A DNA stretch of 64,000 bases from Novosphingobium sp. FSW06-99 (lineage in GTDB: Bacteria; Pseudomonadota; Alphaproteobacteria; Sphingomonadales; Sphingomonadaceae), in contig NZ_KQ954253.1 in the NCBI RefSeq assembly GCF_001519065.1, positions 46,133-110,132 on the forward strand. The letters run 5' to 3'. Each line of letters opens with the position of its first letter. Within the stretch, counting starts at the first letter, position 1. Position numbers and translations under genes: made by a program. Positions 54,057 to 62,486 of the stretch are shown here, in pieces. The notes under the pieces were generated by a model that saw only the letters and a program-made list of their open reading frames with translations, was not told where the DNA came from and ran no database searches.

Positions 54057-55292
54057 CTATTCGATCGCCGCCACCGACCGCGCCGAATTGATCATCGAGG
54101 ATTCGAGCAAGTGGCCCAAGGCCCGAACCGGATCGCGCGCAATGGCACCGAGTTCCGCCTGGGATTTTTGCCGGACCTCGGGATCGCGCTCTTCGACCAT
54201 TTTCTTGTTGCGGATGCTGGCCTTCTGCACGAATTCGATATTGCTGGTACGGCGCTGGCGATCATAGCGGTCAAGCAGGCCGTCATCGGCACGGCCATGC
54301 CAGACTTCCGCCAGTTTCTCGGCAAGATTGGCAGCATCCTGAACGCCGCTGTTCAGACCAAAACCACCCAGCGGATTGTTGATATGCGCGGCATCGCCGA
54401 CCAGCATCACCCGCCCTTTGCGGAACTGTGCCGCAACGCGCTGGTGCACGCGGTAGATCCCGCAATAGCGAACGTGCAGCGTTTCGGCACCCGAAATGAC
54501 ATCCACGAGCCGTTCCTGAACGCTGGCCGGATCGAGCACTTGTTCGTCGGTCAGGCCCGGATCCGTGGGATAGGTCACGCGCCAGTTGGGCGCACCCTGT
54601 TCGTCCTCAAGGCGAAGGACCACCGCCCAGCGATCGGGATCGGTCACGTAATTGGTGAACGCAAATCCGTATGCCCCCAGATCATCGGCCAGATTGGTCA
54701 CGACGAAGCGCTCGGGCCAGGTGAAGCCCTCGAATTCGATCTCCGCCGCCTTGCGAACGGCGCTCCTCGCGCCATCGGCGCCGACCAGCCAGCGTCCGCT
54801 GAATTCCCCGGCGGCGCCGGCATCGTCCTCGCACGTCACCACGACGCCGTCCTGATGCTCTGCATATCCGGTAACCCGCACGCCGAACCGCACTTGCGCC
54901 AAGGGTTCACGCGCAAGCGCCGCCAGCAGGATCGGCACGACTTTCTGCTGACCCAGGTGAAAGCGGTACGGATAGGCGGTATGATCCTTGAGTATGCCCA
55001 GATCGAATTCGGCAATTATGCCACCATCGCGATTGCGGATCTGCCAGACCGGAATTTTGAGGCCGATCGCCATAAGGTCATCCAGCACGCCGAGCCCTTC
55101 AAGCACTTCCAGCGTCGGCGGATGGAACGCCGCGCCGCGCGGATCCTGAATGGGCTTTGTTTCGGCTTCAAGCACGAGCACCGGCACACCTTTGCGGACA
55201 AGGGCAAGCGCGGTGATCAGTCCGACCGGCCCGCCGCCGACGACAATGGTGCGGTTTTCAATCTGCAGTCCCAACTGGCCTCTCCAATTCAT
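54057..55292 (-). CDS. FAD-dependent aromatic monooxygenase (PheA/MhpA-like)
   Basis: A 411-residue class A flavoprotein hydroxylase. The FAD-binding IVVGGGPVGLITALAL starts at about residue 14, the DG motif is in LVGADGARSAVRKA and the second FAD motif in MLVGDAAHINNPLGGFGLNSG. It lacks the C-terminal thioredoxin-like domain of longer phenol hydroxylases. The ATG at 55292 matches the family start; a GTG at 55361 would add 23 residues. It is divergent from a LysR gene and flanked by a second one. Hydroxylation, possibly with loss of a carboxylate, to yield a para-diol for the nearby dioxygenase is the natural guess. Confidence 0.88.
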   Translation of the reverse strand: MNWRGQLGLQIENRTIVVGGGPVGLITALALVRKGVPVLVLEAETKPIQDPRGAAFHPPTLEVLEGLGVLDDLMAIGLKIPVWQIRNRDGGIIAEFDLGILKDHTAYPYRFHLGQQKVVPILLAALAREPLAQVRFGVRVTGYAEHQDGVVVTCEDDAGAAGEFSGRWLVGADGARSAVRKAAEIEFEGFTWPERFVVTNLADDLGAYGFAFTNYVTDPDRWAVVLRLEDEQGAPNWRVTYPTDPGLTDEQVLDPASVQERLVDVISGAETLHVRYCGIYRVHQRVAAQFRKGRVMLVGDAAHINNPLGGFGLNSGVQDAANLAEKLAEVWHGRADDGLLDRYDRQRRTSNIEFVQKASIRNKKMVEERDPEVRQKSQAELGAIARDPVRALGHLLESSMINSARSVAAIE

Positions 55293-55441
55293 TTTGGCGA
55301 TGACTTGACGCCCGTAGCGCCGCCAGATTCGAGATTTGCCCAGAGTTTCTGCGAATGCCACACCGCAAAACAGATGGCCTCAATTCGAATTCCGGATTAC
55401 GCTTGCTTGCGGTCCATACGTCGACCGGGCAGGAGGCACCC

Positions 55442-56365
55442 TTGATCAAATTGGCCGACATAAGCCTGGCCGAGCTTCAGGTGTTCGATGCCGTCTACCG
55501 ATTCCGCAGCGTCATCGAGGCCAGCCGCGCCCTGGATATCCCCCAGCCAACCGTGAGCCGCTGGCTCGCCAAGCTGCGCGCGCACTTTGGCGATCCGCTG
55601 TTCGTGCGCACCTCCTCGGGGATGGAACCAACCACAGCCGCAGACGCGATGGTTGGATCGGTCCGCGACATTCTGCAGATCTATCGCGACCGCCTGATCG
55701 GGGAACGCGCCTTCGAACCATCGACGACCCAACGCAACTTTACCATCGCGGCATCGGATTTTGGCCAATTGACGGTGCTGCCAGCCCTTGACACCTGGGC
55801 CGAGCACACGGCCCCGTCGGCACGGTTTACGGGCGTCCCGCTCGGGCGGGACAGCCTGCCCGAAGGCCTTGAAACCGGCGAGATCGACGTGGCGGTCGGT
55901 GGTTTTCCAGGCCTGTCCGCAGGCATTATCGAACAGACACTCTATGACGACGAATATGTCTGCACGATGCGCCAGGGGCATCCCCTGGTGGCCACCCCCA
56001 CCTCGATCGAGCGGTTTCAGCAGGCGCGCCATGTGGTCATCAGCGCACGCAACGCAGGCCATGTCCACCAACAGGTGGAGGAAAAGATCCTGGCCATCGT
56101 TCCGCCGGGCAATGTCCGCCTGATGTCCTACAGCTTTTCGCTCGCCCCAATGCTGATTGGAGACAGTGATCACGTCCTCACCGTGCCGCGCCGCGTCGCG
56201 GAATTGTTCAAGGTCCAATTGAACCTCGTGACGATGCCTCCGCCAATCGATCTGCCGCGTTTCCAGGTCAAGCAATACTGGCACGAACGGTGCCAGCACG
56301 ACCCCGGACACCGCTGGCTGCGGCAAGGCATTGCAAAGCTGCTGGCCAGCGGCGCGCGCGCCTGA
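55442..56365 (+). CDS. LysR-family regulator with TTG start
   Basis: A 307-residue LysR regulator: ISLAELQVFDAVYRFRSVIE and LDIPQPTVSRWLAKLRAHFG form the winged helix, followed by DPLFVRTSSGMEPT. The TTG at 55442 is chosen because AGGAGG lies six bases before it and because the chain then aligns residue for residue with the start of the LysR at 53077-53991. The open frame continues upstream to an ATG at 55355, which would add 29 residues of no LysR character. It is divergent from the FAD monooxygenase gene with about 150 bases between and is its likely regulator. Confidence 0.88.
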   Translation: MIKLADISLAELQVFDAVYRFRSVIEASRALDIPQPTVSRWLAKLRAHFGDPLFVRTSSGMEPTTAADAMVGSVRDILQIYRDRLIGERAFEPSTTQRNFTIAASDFGQLTVLPALDTWAEHTAPSARFTGVPLGRDSLPEGLETGEIDVAVGGFPGLSAGIIEQTLYDDEYVCTMRQGHPLVATPTSIERFQQARHVVISARNAGHVHQQVEEKILAIVPPGNVRLMSYSFSLAPMLIGDSDHVLTVPRRVAELFKVQLNLVTMPPPIDLPRFQVKQYWHERCQHDPGHRWLRQGIAKLLASGARA

Positions 56366-56478
56366 TTACACGAGGCGCTGTTTCGAAACAGACTCTCAGT
56401 GTCTTAATTGGGAACGGCCCGACCCCCAACCTGTCCACCCATAAGCACGATGGTCGGGTGGGGCGAGCGGCCGGGGTC

Positions 56479-56516
56479 GACTTCGAAATGCGCTCTTTCG
56501 CGCGTTTCGGGTCAGA
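56479..56516. repeat. Imperfect hairpin related to the 27131 element
   Basis: The right arm GCGCGTTTCGGGTC pairs, with G-T pairs and one bulge, with GACTTCGAAATGCGC across the loop TCTTTC. Loop, arm and following bases (GTCAGACTCT) match the hairpin between cynT and cynS (GTCAAACTCT). It lies between two convergent LysR genes. A separate perfect 14-base palindrome, CTGTTTCGAAACAG, is at 56377-56390 in the same gap. Confidence 0.55.
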
Positions 56517-56519
56517 CTC

Positions 56520-57437
56520 TTACAAATTCGGGCGGTTCTGGCTCATCGATGCAACCAGAGACCGCAACCACACCAGCCGTTCGCCGTTGTCAAAACGGCG
56601 ATGCCAAAGCTGTTTGATCTGCCGCGGCGGAATGTCAAACGGCACCGGCAACAGGCACAGCGGGTAGTGTTCGGCAAAACGCCGGGCCAGCGGCTTGGCG
56701 ATGGTTGCAACAAAGTCCGACTGGGCGACCAGTGCGGGAACATTCACATAATGAGAAACGGTCAGCACAACATTGCGTTCGATCTCCTGCCGGGCGAGCG
56801 CTGATTCGACAATGTCGTGATGGCGGCTCTGCTGCTCGACCGCGATGTGCCGGGCGCCGCGATATTGGTCGAGCGTGATCCCGTCGGCGAATTGTGGATG
56901 ACCGGCACGAACGACCACGCTGGTTTCGTGTGCGAACAGCACCTGCTGCTTGAACCCCGATGTCGTCAGATCGGGAAAATACCCCACTGCGAGGTCGATT
57001 TCACCCGCATCCATCGCGTCGGCCAGGATCTCCGGATTGCACGAGACCGCTTTCACGCGTGCGTAAGGGGCAAGTTCGGCAAAGCGTTGCATAAGGCTTG
57101 GCAGGAATTCGAGTTCGCCGATATCGGACAAACCGATCGTAAAGGTATCGCGGCTGGTTGCCGCATCGAACCCCGATCGCGCCAGGATATCATGCCGGAT
57201 CAACCGCAACACGTTGCTGACAGGCTCGCGCAGCGACATTGCCAGCGGCGTCGCATTCATGGTTCCATGCGATCGAACGAACAATTCGTCACTGAACACA
57301 TCGCGAAGCTTCGCCAGAGAGGCGCTGACAGTTGGCTGGCTCAGTTGCAGCCGTTGCGCAGCACGGGTGATCGTCGGCTCGTCCAGCAAAGCATCCAGCA
57401 CGAACAACAGATTCAGATCGAGACGACGCAACTCCAC
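56520..57437 (-). CDS. LysR-family regulator (NodD/NahR-like)
   Basis: A 305-residue LysR regulator with LDLNLLFVLDALLDEPTITRA and LQLSQPTVSASLAKLRDVF in the winged helix and DELFVRSHGTMNATPLA as in the NodD group. The start is a GTG at 57437 with AAAGGAAA seven bases before it. It is divergent from the LigM-like O-demethylase operon, 348 bases away, and probably controls it in response to a methoxylated aromatic acid (inference). Confidence 0.88.
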   Translation of the reverse strand: MELRRLDLNLLFVLDALLDEPTITRAAQRLQLSQPTVSASLAKLRDVFSDELFVRSHGTMNATPLAMSLREPVSNVLRLIRHDILARSGFDAATSRDTFTIGLSDIGELEFLPSLMQRFAELAPYARVKAVSCNPEILADAMDAGEIDLAVGYFPDLTTSGFKQQVLFAHETSVVVRAGHPQFADGITLDQYRGARHIAVEQQSRHHDIVESALARQEIERNVVLTVSHYVNVPALVAQSDFVATIAKPLARRFAEHYPLCLLPVPFDIPPRQIKQLWHRRFDNGERLVWLRSLVASMSQNRPNL

Positions 57438-57785
57438 GCTATTTCCTTTCGCCTCCCGGCAGCCGATCTTGTTGTCAGCCTTGCGTCTTATTGAGCCTTT
57501 GGGCGCATCCCCAAGGGCTCTGAATTATATAACCCCTGATAGTCACTATTCCCAAAGCTTTGTGGAGCGCGGGTCACCCCCGGTCTATCCCTGCGATGCA
57601 TGATCGATGCCGTTGGCCGAACGCCCCACGAGAGTGAGCAGGATGAGGACATACGCAGATCCTGGTGAGTTTTGACAGCGACATTCTGGAAGCAGTCGCG
57701 GCCCAAAGCCATCGGATTGTCCCCACACCGCGACGATCGCCGCGCTGGACGAGATCAGAAAAAATTTGGGTAACAGGAGAGTCGA
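57438..57785. promoter_or_regulatory. Divergent promoter region between LysR and the O-demethylase operon
   Basis: No gene fits here. An AT-rich patch (TGAATTATATAACC, 57521-57534) is followed by the small palindrome ATAGTCACTAT at 57539-57549, a reasonable LysR-type binding core. No other motif was recognised. AGGAGAG at the right end is the ribosome-binding site of the demethylase gene. Confidence 0.45.
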
Positions 57786-59180
57786 ATGAGCGTGCGGAGC
57801 CTGGAAGACAAGATCGTTGCAGCAGGCGGCGATCCGTTGGAAATGATGCGGCAATCCCAAATCGGAGCCTACGTCTTCCCCTTGCCCGGAGAATTCACCA
57901 ACTGGCGCGACGAACAGCACTCCTGGCGCGAAACCGCCGTTCTGTTCGACCAATCGCACCACATGACAGATCTCTATGTCGAAGGCCCCGATGCGCTTCG
58001 GCTGTTGTCGGACATTGGTGTTAACAGCTTCAAGAATTTTGTACCCAATCGCGCAAAGCAATATGTCGCCTGCAATTATGACGGGCAGATGATCGGCGAT
58101 TGCATCTGTTTCTACCTTGCCGAAAACAAGGTCCTGCTGATCGGCCGCCCGACGGTACAGAACTGGGTCGAATTTCACGCCAAGACCGGCAAATATGACG
58201 TGACGACGCTCAAAGATGTTCGCAATGTCGAAAACAACGGTCGTCGCCTGACCTTTCGCTATCAGGTCCAGGGGCCAAACGCCGCCGAAATCCTCGAGCG
58301 TGTGCATGGTGGCCCCCTGCCGTTGATCAAATTCTTCCACATGGGCGAGATTACCATTGCCGGTCACCCTGTCCGCGCGCTCAAGCACGGCATGTCGGGT
58401 GAGCCGGGGCTGGAGCTCTGGGGGCCTGCCGAATTCGGCCCGGAAGTCCACGCGGCGCTGATGGAGGCCGGCAAGGATCTGGGCCTGAAGGCTGCCGGCG
58501 GACGGGCCTATGCCACCAGCATGCTGGAAAACGGCTGGATCCCCTCACCCATGCCGGCGATCTACTCGGGCGAGGCAATGAAGCCCTATCGCGAATACCT
58601 TCCGGCGAAGGGCTTTGAGGCGATGGCTTCGCTCGGCGGCAGCTTTGTCTCGTCCCGCATCGAGGATTATTACCTAACGCCCTGGGACATCGGCTATGGC
58701 AATTTCGTCAAGTTCGATCATGACTTCATCGGTCGCGATGCGCTCGAGCGCCTTTCCGGGCAGCCGCACCGCAAGAAGGTGACCCTCGTGTGGAAAAACG
58801 AGGATGTCATCGCGGTGCTCGCGTCGCAGTTCAACCGGGACAAGCGGGGCAAATATCTGGAATGGCCGGCCTCGAACTATGCGACCCTGCCCTACGACAA
58901 GGTGCTCGATGCAAAGGGCGATATGGTCGGGCTGTCGACCTATTCCGGCTATAATGCGAACCTTGCCGAATGGGTTTCGCTGGCGATGGTGGACGACGCG
59001 CACGCAGCGCTGGGCACTGAAGTCACGCTCATTTGGGGCGAGGAAGACGGCGGATCATCAAAGCCCGTGGTCGAACGCCACGTCCAGATGCCCATCCGCG
59101 CCACTGTCGCGCCAGCACCGTACAACGCCACCGCGATGGGCGCGTATCGCGAGGCGATCGGCCACGCCGTGCCGGCATGA
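57786..59180 (+). CDS. Tetrahydrofolate-dependent aromatic O-demethylase (LigM/DesA-like, GcvT fold)
   Basis: A 464-residue protein close to LigM (vanillate/3-O-methylgallate) and DesA (syringate) demethylases, which move a methoxy methyl group to tetrahydrofolate. Shared segments include MRQSQIGAYVFP, AVLFDQSHHMTDLY, RAKQYV, GGSFVSS.IEDYY and KFDHDFIGRDALE. The catalytic Tyr of LigM (Tyr247 as I recall it) corresponds to Tyr242 in GGRAYATSMLENGWIPSP, and Arg121 to a folate-contacting Arg. GGAGAG precedes the ATG. It starts an operon with metF, purU, folD and folB, which recycles the methyl-folate. Which methoxy compound it accepts cannot be read from the sequence. Confidence 0.92.
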   Translation: MSVRSLEDKIVAAGGDPLEMMRQSQIGAYVFPLPGEFTNWRDEQHSWRETAVLFDQSHHMTDLYVEGPDALRLLSDIGVNSFKNFVPNRAKQYVACNYDGQMIGDCICFYLAENKVLLIGRPTVQNWVEFHAKTGKYDVTTLKDVRNVENNGRRLTFRYQVQGPNAAEILERVHGGPLPLIKFFHMGEITIAGHPVRALKHGMSGEPGLELWGPAEFGPEVHAALMEAGKDLGLKAAGGRAYATSMLENGWIPSPMPAIYSGEAMKPYREYLPAKGFEAMASLGGSFVSSRIEDYYLTPWDIGYGNFVKFDHDFIGRDALERLSGQPHRKKVTLVWKNEDVIAVLASQFNRDKRGKYLEWPASNYATLPYDKVLDAKGDMVGLSTYSGYNANLAEWVSLAMVDDAHAALGTEVTLIWGEEDGGSSKPVVERHVQMPIRATVAPAPYNATAMGAYREAIGHAVPA

Positions 59181-59198
59181 GGCCACGCCCCTGAGATG

Positions 59199-59224
59199 AA
59201 GGCGCCGCGCGGCTGCGGCGCCTT
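59199..59224 (+). terminator. Strong hairpin between the O-demethylase gene and metF
   Basis: AAGGCGCCGC pairs perfectly with GCGGCGCCTT around a six-base loop, 18 bases after the demethylase stop. It is followed by CCCCCTC rather than a T-run, so it may be a partial terminator or a 3' stabiliser that lets demethylase mRNA exceed that of the folate genes. Confidence 0.5.
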
Positions 59225-59304
59225 CCCCCTCGATGACCTTCAACCCCGGCGGTTCGACACGACGGCCGGCAGGGCGGGCGCGTGCCTGCCGCACAGATTG
59301 GACG

Positions 59305-60201
59305 ATGCCGATGACGACTGCCACCGCAACCGCCCTGAACGCGATCTTGCCCACCCGTCGGCTGGCCGACCAGTACTCGCTCGAGATGACCGCGAAGGAT
59401 ACCGCCAGCCTTGCGGAAGCGGCCCCGCTCATCGCGCCTGGTACACGCATCTCGGTCACTTTTCTGCCGGGCGAAGAACCGGACGCGCGCATCGCGGCAG
59501 CGGCGATGGTGCGTCGGCTGGGCTTCGTTCCAGTGCCGCACATCTCGGCAAGGCGCCTTGGCAGTTCCGCCGAACTCGAAGCCTATCTCGAAGCCCTGAT
59601 CGCACAGGCACAGGTCAACGAAGTGTTTGTCGTCGCGGGCGATCCGCCCACTCCGCTCGGCCCGTTCGAGGACGCACTGGCGGTGATCCGCAGCGGACTG
59701 CTGGCCCGGTACGGGATCGGTCATGTCGGCATTTCGGGCTACCCCGAGGGCCATCCCGAAATCGGCCATGACAAGCTGCGCAAGGCGATGCTCGACAAGC
59801 AGGCCGAACTGCATGCCCAATCGATCGACTATGCGATCATGACCCAGTTCGGCTTTGACCCGCAACCGGTGCTGCACTGGTTGGCGCAGATCCGCGCGGA
59901 CGGGGTGCATGGCCAGGTTCGCGTCGGCGTGCCCGGCCCGACCTCGATCAAGACGCTGCTGCGGTTTGCCACCCGCTGTGGCGTGGGGGCATCGGCCAGC
60001 GTGCTCAAGAAATACGGGATTTCGGTGACCAGGCTGCTTGGCACGGCGGGGCCCGATCGCTTTGTCAACGCACTGGCGAACGGCCTTCAGCCCGACCTGC
60101 ATGGTGATGTTGCGCTTCACTTCTATCCGTTCGGCGGCCTTACCCGTACCGCCCAGTGGGTCGCAGAGTTCGCGCAGACCGCACGTGGCGCCACCCGATG
60201 A
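59305..60201 (+). CDS. metF: Methylenetetrahydrofolate reductase (demethylase-associated)
   Basis: A 298-residue TIM-barrel flavoprotein of the MetF family. In O-demethylating sphingomonads it oxidises 5-methyl-THF to 5,10-methylene-THF, the reverse of the biosynthetic direction. [13 protein letters not shown] and the [13 protein letters not shown] segment correspond to the FAD- and folate-binding parts of MetF. The likely starts are the ATGs at 59305 or 59311; an ATG at 59233 would add 24 residues without family character. It overlaps purU by four bases. Confidence 0.87.
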   Translation: MPMTTATATALNAILPTRRLADQYSLEMTAKDTASLAEAAPLIAPGTRISVTFLPGEEPDARIAAAAMVRRLGFVPVPHISARRLGSSAELEAYLEALIAQAQVNEVFVVAGDPPTPLGPFEDALAVIRSGLLARYGIGHVGISGYPEGHPEIGHDKLRKAMLDKQAELHAQSIDYAIMTQFGFDPQPVLHWLAQIRADGVHGQVRVGVPGPTSIKTLLRFATRCGVGASASVLKKYGISVTRLLGTAGPDRFVNALANGLQPDLHGDVALHFYPFGGLTRTAQWVAEFAQTARGATR

Positions 60202-61121
60202 TCCACACCACCAGACCAACGCCGCAAAAACAGGCGTTCAGCCAAGCACAAGTGGAGCCGAATTCCGTGTCTGAAAGCCATGTCCTGACGTTGTCCTGCC
60301 ACGATCAACCCGGCCTGGTTGCCAAAGTCAGCGGCACCTTGTTCGCGGCTGGCGGGAACATTCGCGAAGCGCAGCAGTTCGATGACCCCGAAACCGGGTA
60401 TTTCTTCATGCGGACGGTTGTCGATCTGACCCGCGAACAAGCGCAAGGCTTTGCCCGGGATTTTGATGCAAGCGCGCGCGAACTGGGCATCGAATGGTCG
60501 ATCCGACCGCTGTACCAGCGGCGGAAAGTGCTGATCCTGGTTTCGAAATTCGACCACTGCCTGGGCGATCTGCTCTATCGTTCGCGTATTGGCGAACTTG
60601 ATATGGAGGTGGTGGGCATCGTATCCAACCATCCCAGCGACGCGCTGAACATCTCGCTGATCGGCGACATCCCCTTCCACCACCTGCCGATCACCAGGGA
60701 CACCAAGCCGCATCAGGAAGCCAGGATCAAACAGATCGTAAACGAAACAGGCGCCGAACTCGTCGTGCTTGCACGCTATATGCAGATTCTGTCGGACGAT
60801 CTTGCCCGTTTTCTGAGCGGGCGCTGCATCAATATCCACCACAGTTTCCTGCCGGGATTCAAGGGCGCCAAACCGTACCACCAGGCGCATGCGCGCGGTG
60901 TCAAGATGATCGGCGCGACGGCCCATTACGTGACCGCCGATCTCGATGAAGGGCCAATCATCGTGCAGGATGTCGAAGCGATCACCCATGCCGACACGCC
61001 CGATGATCTTGTGCGCAAAGGTCGCAACATCGAACAGCGCGTACTGGCGCGGGCAGTGCTCTACCACCTTCAGGACCGCATCCTGGTCAATGCAGGCAAG
61101 ACTATCGTGTTCAGGGACTGA
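60198..61121 (+). CDS. purU: Formyltetrahydrofolate deformylase
   Basis: A 307-residue enzyme that hydrolyses 10-formyl-THF to formate and THF. An N-terminal ACT-type domain ([20 protein letters not shown]) is followed by a formyltransferase domain with the catalytic [19 protein letters not shown] and [14 protein letters not shown]. The ATG at 60198 overlaps the metF stop (ATGA); the first about 25 residues precede the usual start, so a GTG at 60267 is an alternative. In this operon it would return free THF to the demethylase and discard the carbon as formate, in place of LigH of SYK-6. Confidence 0.93.
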   Translation: MIHTTRPTPQKQAFSQAQVEPNSVSESHVLTLSCHDQPGLVAKVSGTLFAAGGNIREAQQFDDPETGYFFMRTVVDLTREQAQGFARDFDASARELGIEWSIRPLYQRRKVLILVSKFDHCLGDLLYRSRIGELDMEVVGIVSNHPSDALNISLIGDIPFHHLPITRDTKPHQEARIKQIVNETGAELVVLARYMQILSDDLARFLSGRCINIHHSFLPGFKGAKPYHQAHARGVKMIGATAHYVTADLDEGPIIVQDVEAITHADTPDDLVRKGRNIEQRVLARAVLYHLQDRILVNAGKTIVFRD

Positions 61122-61125
61122 GTTT

Positions 61126-61989
61126 GTGGCCGATATCATGTCAGGCGCGGCGATGGCGGCCACTCTGGTCGCCTCGCTTGAAGCCGAGGTCGCACACTTC
61201 AGCGCGCGCCAGGGTTTTGCTCCGACGCTGGCGGTCGTTCTCGTCGGGTCCGACCCGGCCAGTGCAATATATGTCAGACGCAAGATCGCGCAGTGCGCAA
61301 AAGTCGGCATCCGCTCGATCGAGCACCGGTTTGACGCGACATGCACCGAACGCGTGCTGCTCGACATCATTGCCGACCTGAATGCCGATCCCCAGGTGCA
61401 CGGCATTCTGGTACAACTGCCGTTGCCCGCACAGATCGACAGTCACAAAGTTCTAGACGCAATCGATCCCGCGAAAGATGTCGATGGCTTTCACCCGGTC
61501 AATGTCGGCCGTCTTTCAAGCGGGACGGGCGGCTTGCTGCCCTGCACGCCAATGGGCTGCATGATGCTGCTGGAAAGCGTGGTTGCCGATTTCAAAGGGC
61601 TGCAGGCTGTCGTTATCGGCAAATCCAATATCGTGGGCAAACCGGTTGCGCTCCTGCTGCTGGAACGCGAATGCACTGTCACCGTTACGCATATCCATAC
61701 ACGCGGCCTGCCGGACATTGCCCGGACCGCCGATATTCTAGTGGTGGCGGCCGGATCGCCCGGTCTGGTTCGTGGCGACTGGGTCAAACCCGGGGCCATC
61801 GTGATCGACGTCGGCATCAACCGGCAGGTTCATGACGATGGAACGGTCGCGATCCTTGGCGATGTCGCGTTTGAACAGGTTCATCATGCCGGGGCAATCA
61901 CCCCGGTTCCCGGCGGTGTCGGCCCGATGACAATAGCCTGCCTACTGCTGAACACGGTCAAGGCGGCAAAGCAACAGTCGCCGGTTTGA
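61126..61989 (+). CDS. folD: Bifunctional methylene-THF dehydrogenase/methenyl-THF cyclohydrolase
   Basis: A 287-residue FolD (E. coli 288), which turns methylene-THF into 10-formyl-THF. The catalytic Tyr and Lys are in SAIYVRRKIAQC, the substrate loop is GILVQLPLP, then PAKDVDGFHPVNVGRL and the NADP site VVIGKSNIVGKPVALLL; the C-terminal PVPGGVGPMTIA is diagnostic. A GTG at 61126, four bases after the purU stop, gives full length; the first ATG at 61138 would shorten it by four residues. It links MetF to PurU in the C1 route. Confidence 0.93.
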   Translation: MADIMSGAAMAATLVASLEAEVAHFSARQGFAPTLAVVLVGSDPASAIYVRRKIAQCAKVGIRSIEHRFDATCTERVLLDIIADLNADPQVHGILVQLPLPAQIDSHKVLDAIDPAKDVDGFHPVNVGRLSSGTGGLLPCTPMGCMMLLESVVADFKGLQAVVIGKSNIVGKPVALLLLERECTVTVTHIHTRGLPDIARTADILVVAAGSPGLVRGDWVKPGAIVIDVGINRQVHDDGTVAILGDVAFEQVHHAGAITPVPGGVGPMTIACLLLNTVKAAKQQSPV

Positions 61990-61990
61990 C

Positions 61991-62419
61991 ATGGAACAGC
62001 GACGAGCGCTGGCGCACAAATCATCACCAGGCCATCAGCGCCGCATGTCGATCTGCCACATTGGGGTAAATCGCTATGAAGTCGACGCCGCTATCGGTGT
62101 GCATGACCATGAGCACGGGCGCGTTCAGCGTCTGGTTGTCGATGTGGCGATCGAGACCGATCCACCGCAGGCGGACACGTTGGCCGCCACCTTCGACTAT
62201 GCCGAGATCGCGTCGATCATCGAACGGGTTGCACGCAGCCACTGCGATTTGATCGAGACCTTTGCGGCACGCGTGGCACAGGCGTGCCTGCGCGAACCGC
62301 GCAATCGCTATGTCGAAGTCAGAGTCGAAAAGCCACCTGCACTTCCCAAAGGGATGGCCTGGACATCGATCGCGGTGGCACGCGACCGATGTGGATCAGG
62401 CAACAGCGGGAAACCATGA
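61991..62419 (+). CDS. folB: FolB-type dihydroneopterin aldolase
   Basis: A 142-residue protein of the FolB family, which forms 6-hydroxymethyl-dihydropterin in folate synthesis. Marks are AAIGVHDHEHGRVQRLVVDV with the substrate-binding acidic residue region, DTLAATFDYAEIASII, and the LIETFAARVAQACL and VEVRVEKPPALPKG stretches with the catalytic Lys. The ATG at 61991 follows folD by one base; an ATG at 62045 would give a more typical length. Its place in the demethylase operon suggests extra folate is made when O-demethylation is induced. Confidence 0.82.
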   Translation: MEQRRALAHKSSPGHQRRMSICHIGVNRYEVDAAIGVHDHEHGRVQRLVVDVAIETDPPQADTLAATFDYAEIASIIERVARSHCDLIETFAARVAQACLREPRNRYVEVRVEKPPALPKGMAWTSIAVARDRCGSGNSGKP

Positions 62420-62434
62420 AGCCCTGACTTGCAC

Positions 62435-62457
62435 AGCAGCGGGTTGGAAGCGCTGCT
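62435..62457 (+). terminator. Possible terminator hairpin after folB
   Basis: AGCAGCG and CGCTGCT pair across a nine-base loop 15 bases after the folB stop and are followed by TTG. The stem is only seven bases and the T-run is short, so it is a weak candidate for the end of the demethylase operon. The convergent MAPEG gene ends 30 bases further on. Confidence 0.4.
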
Positions 62458-62486
62458 TTGCCCGCCGATCGCCAACGGAATACCGA

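Noticed and set aside
54111..55445. 444-codon plus-strand open frame opposite the FAD monooxygenase
   Set aside because: Antisense to a gene with full FAD motifs, low-complexity composition and no ribosome-binding site.
60123..61406. 427-codon minus-strand open frame over purU and folD
   Set aside because: Antisense to two genes with diagnostic motifs; no recognisable domain.
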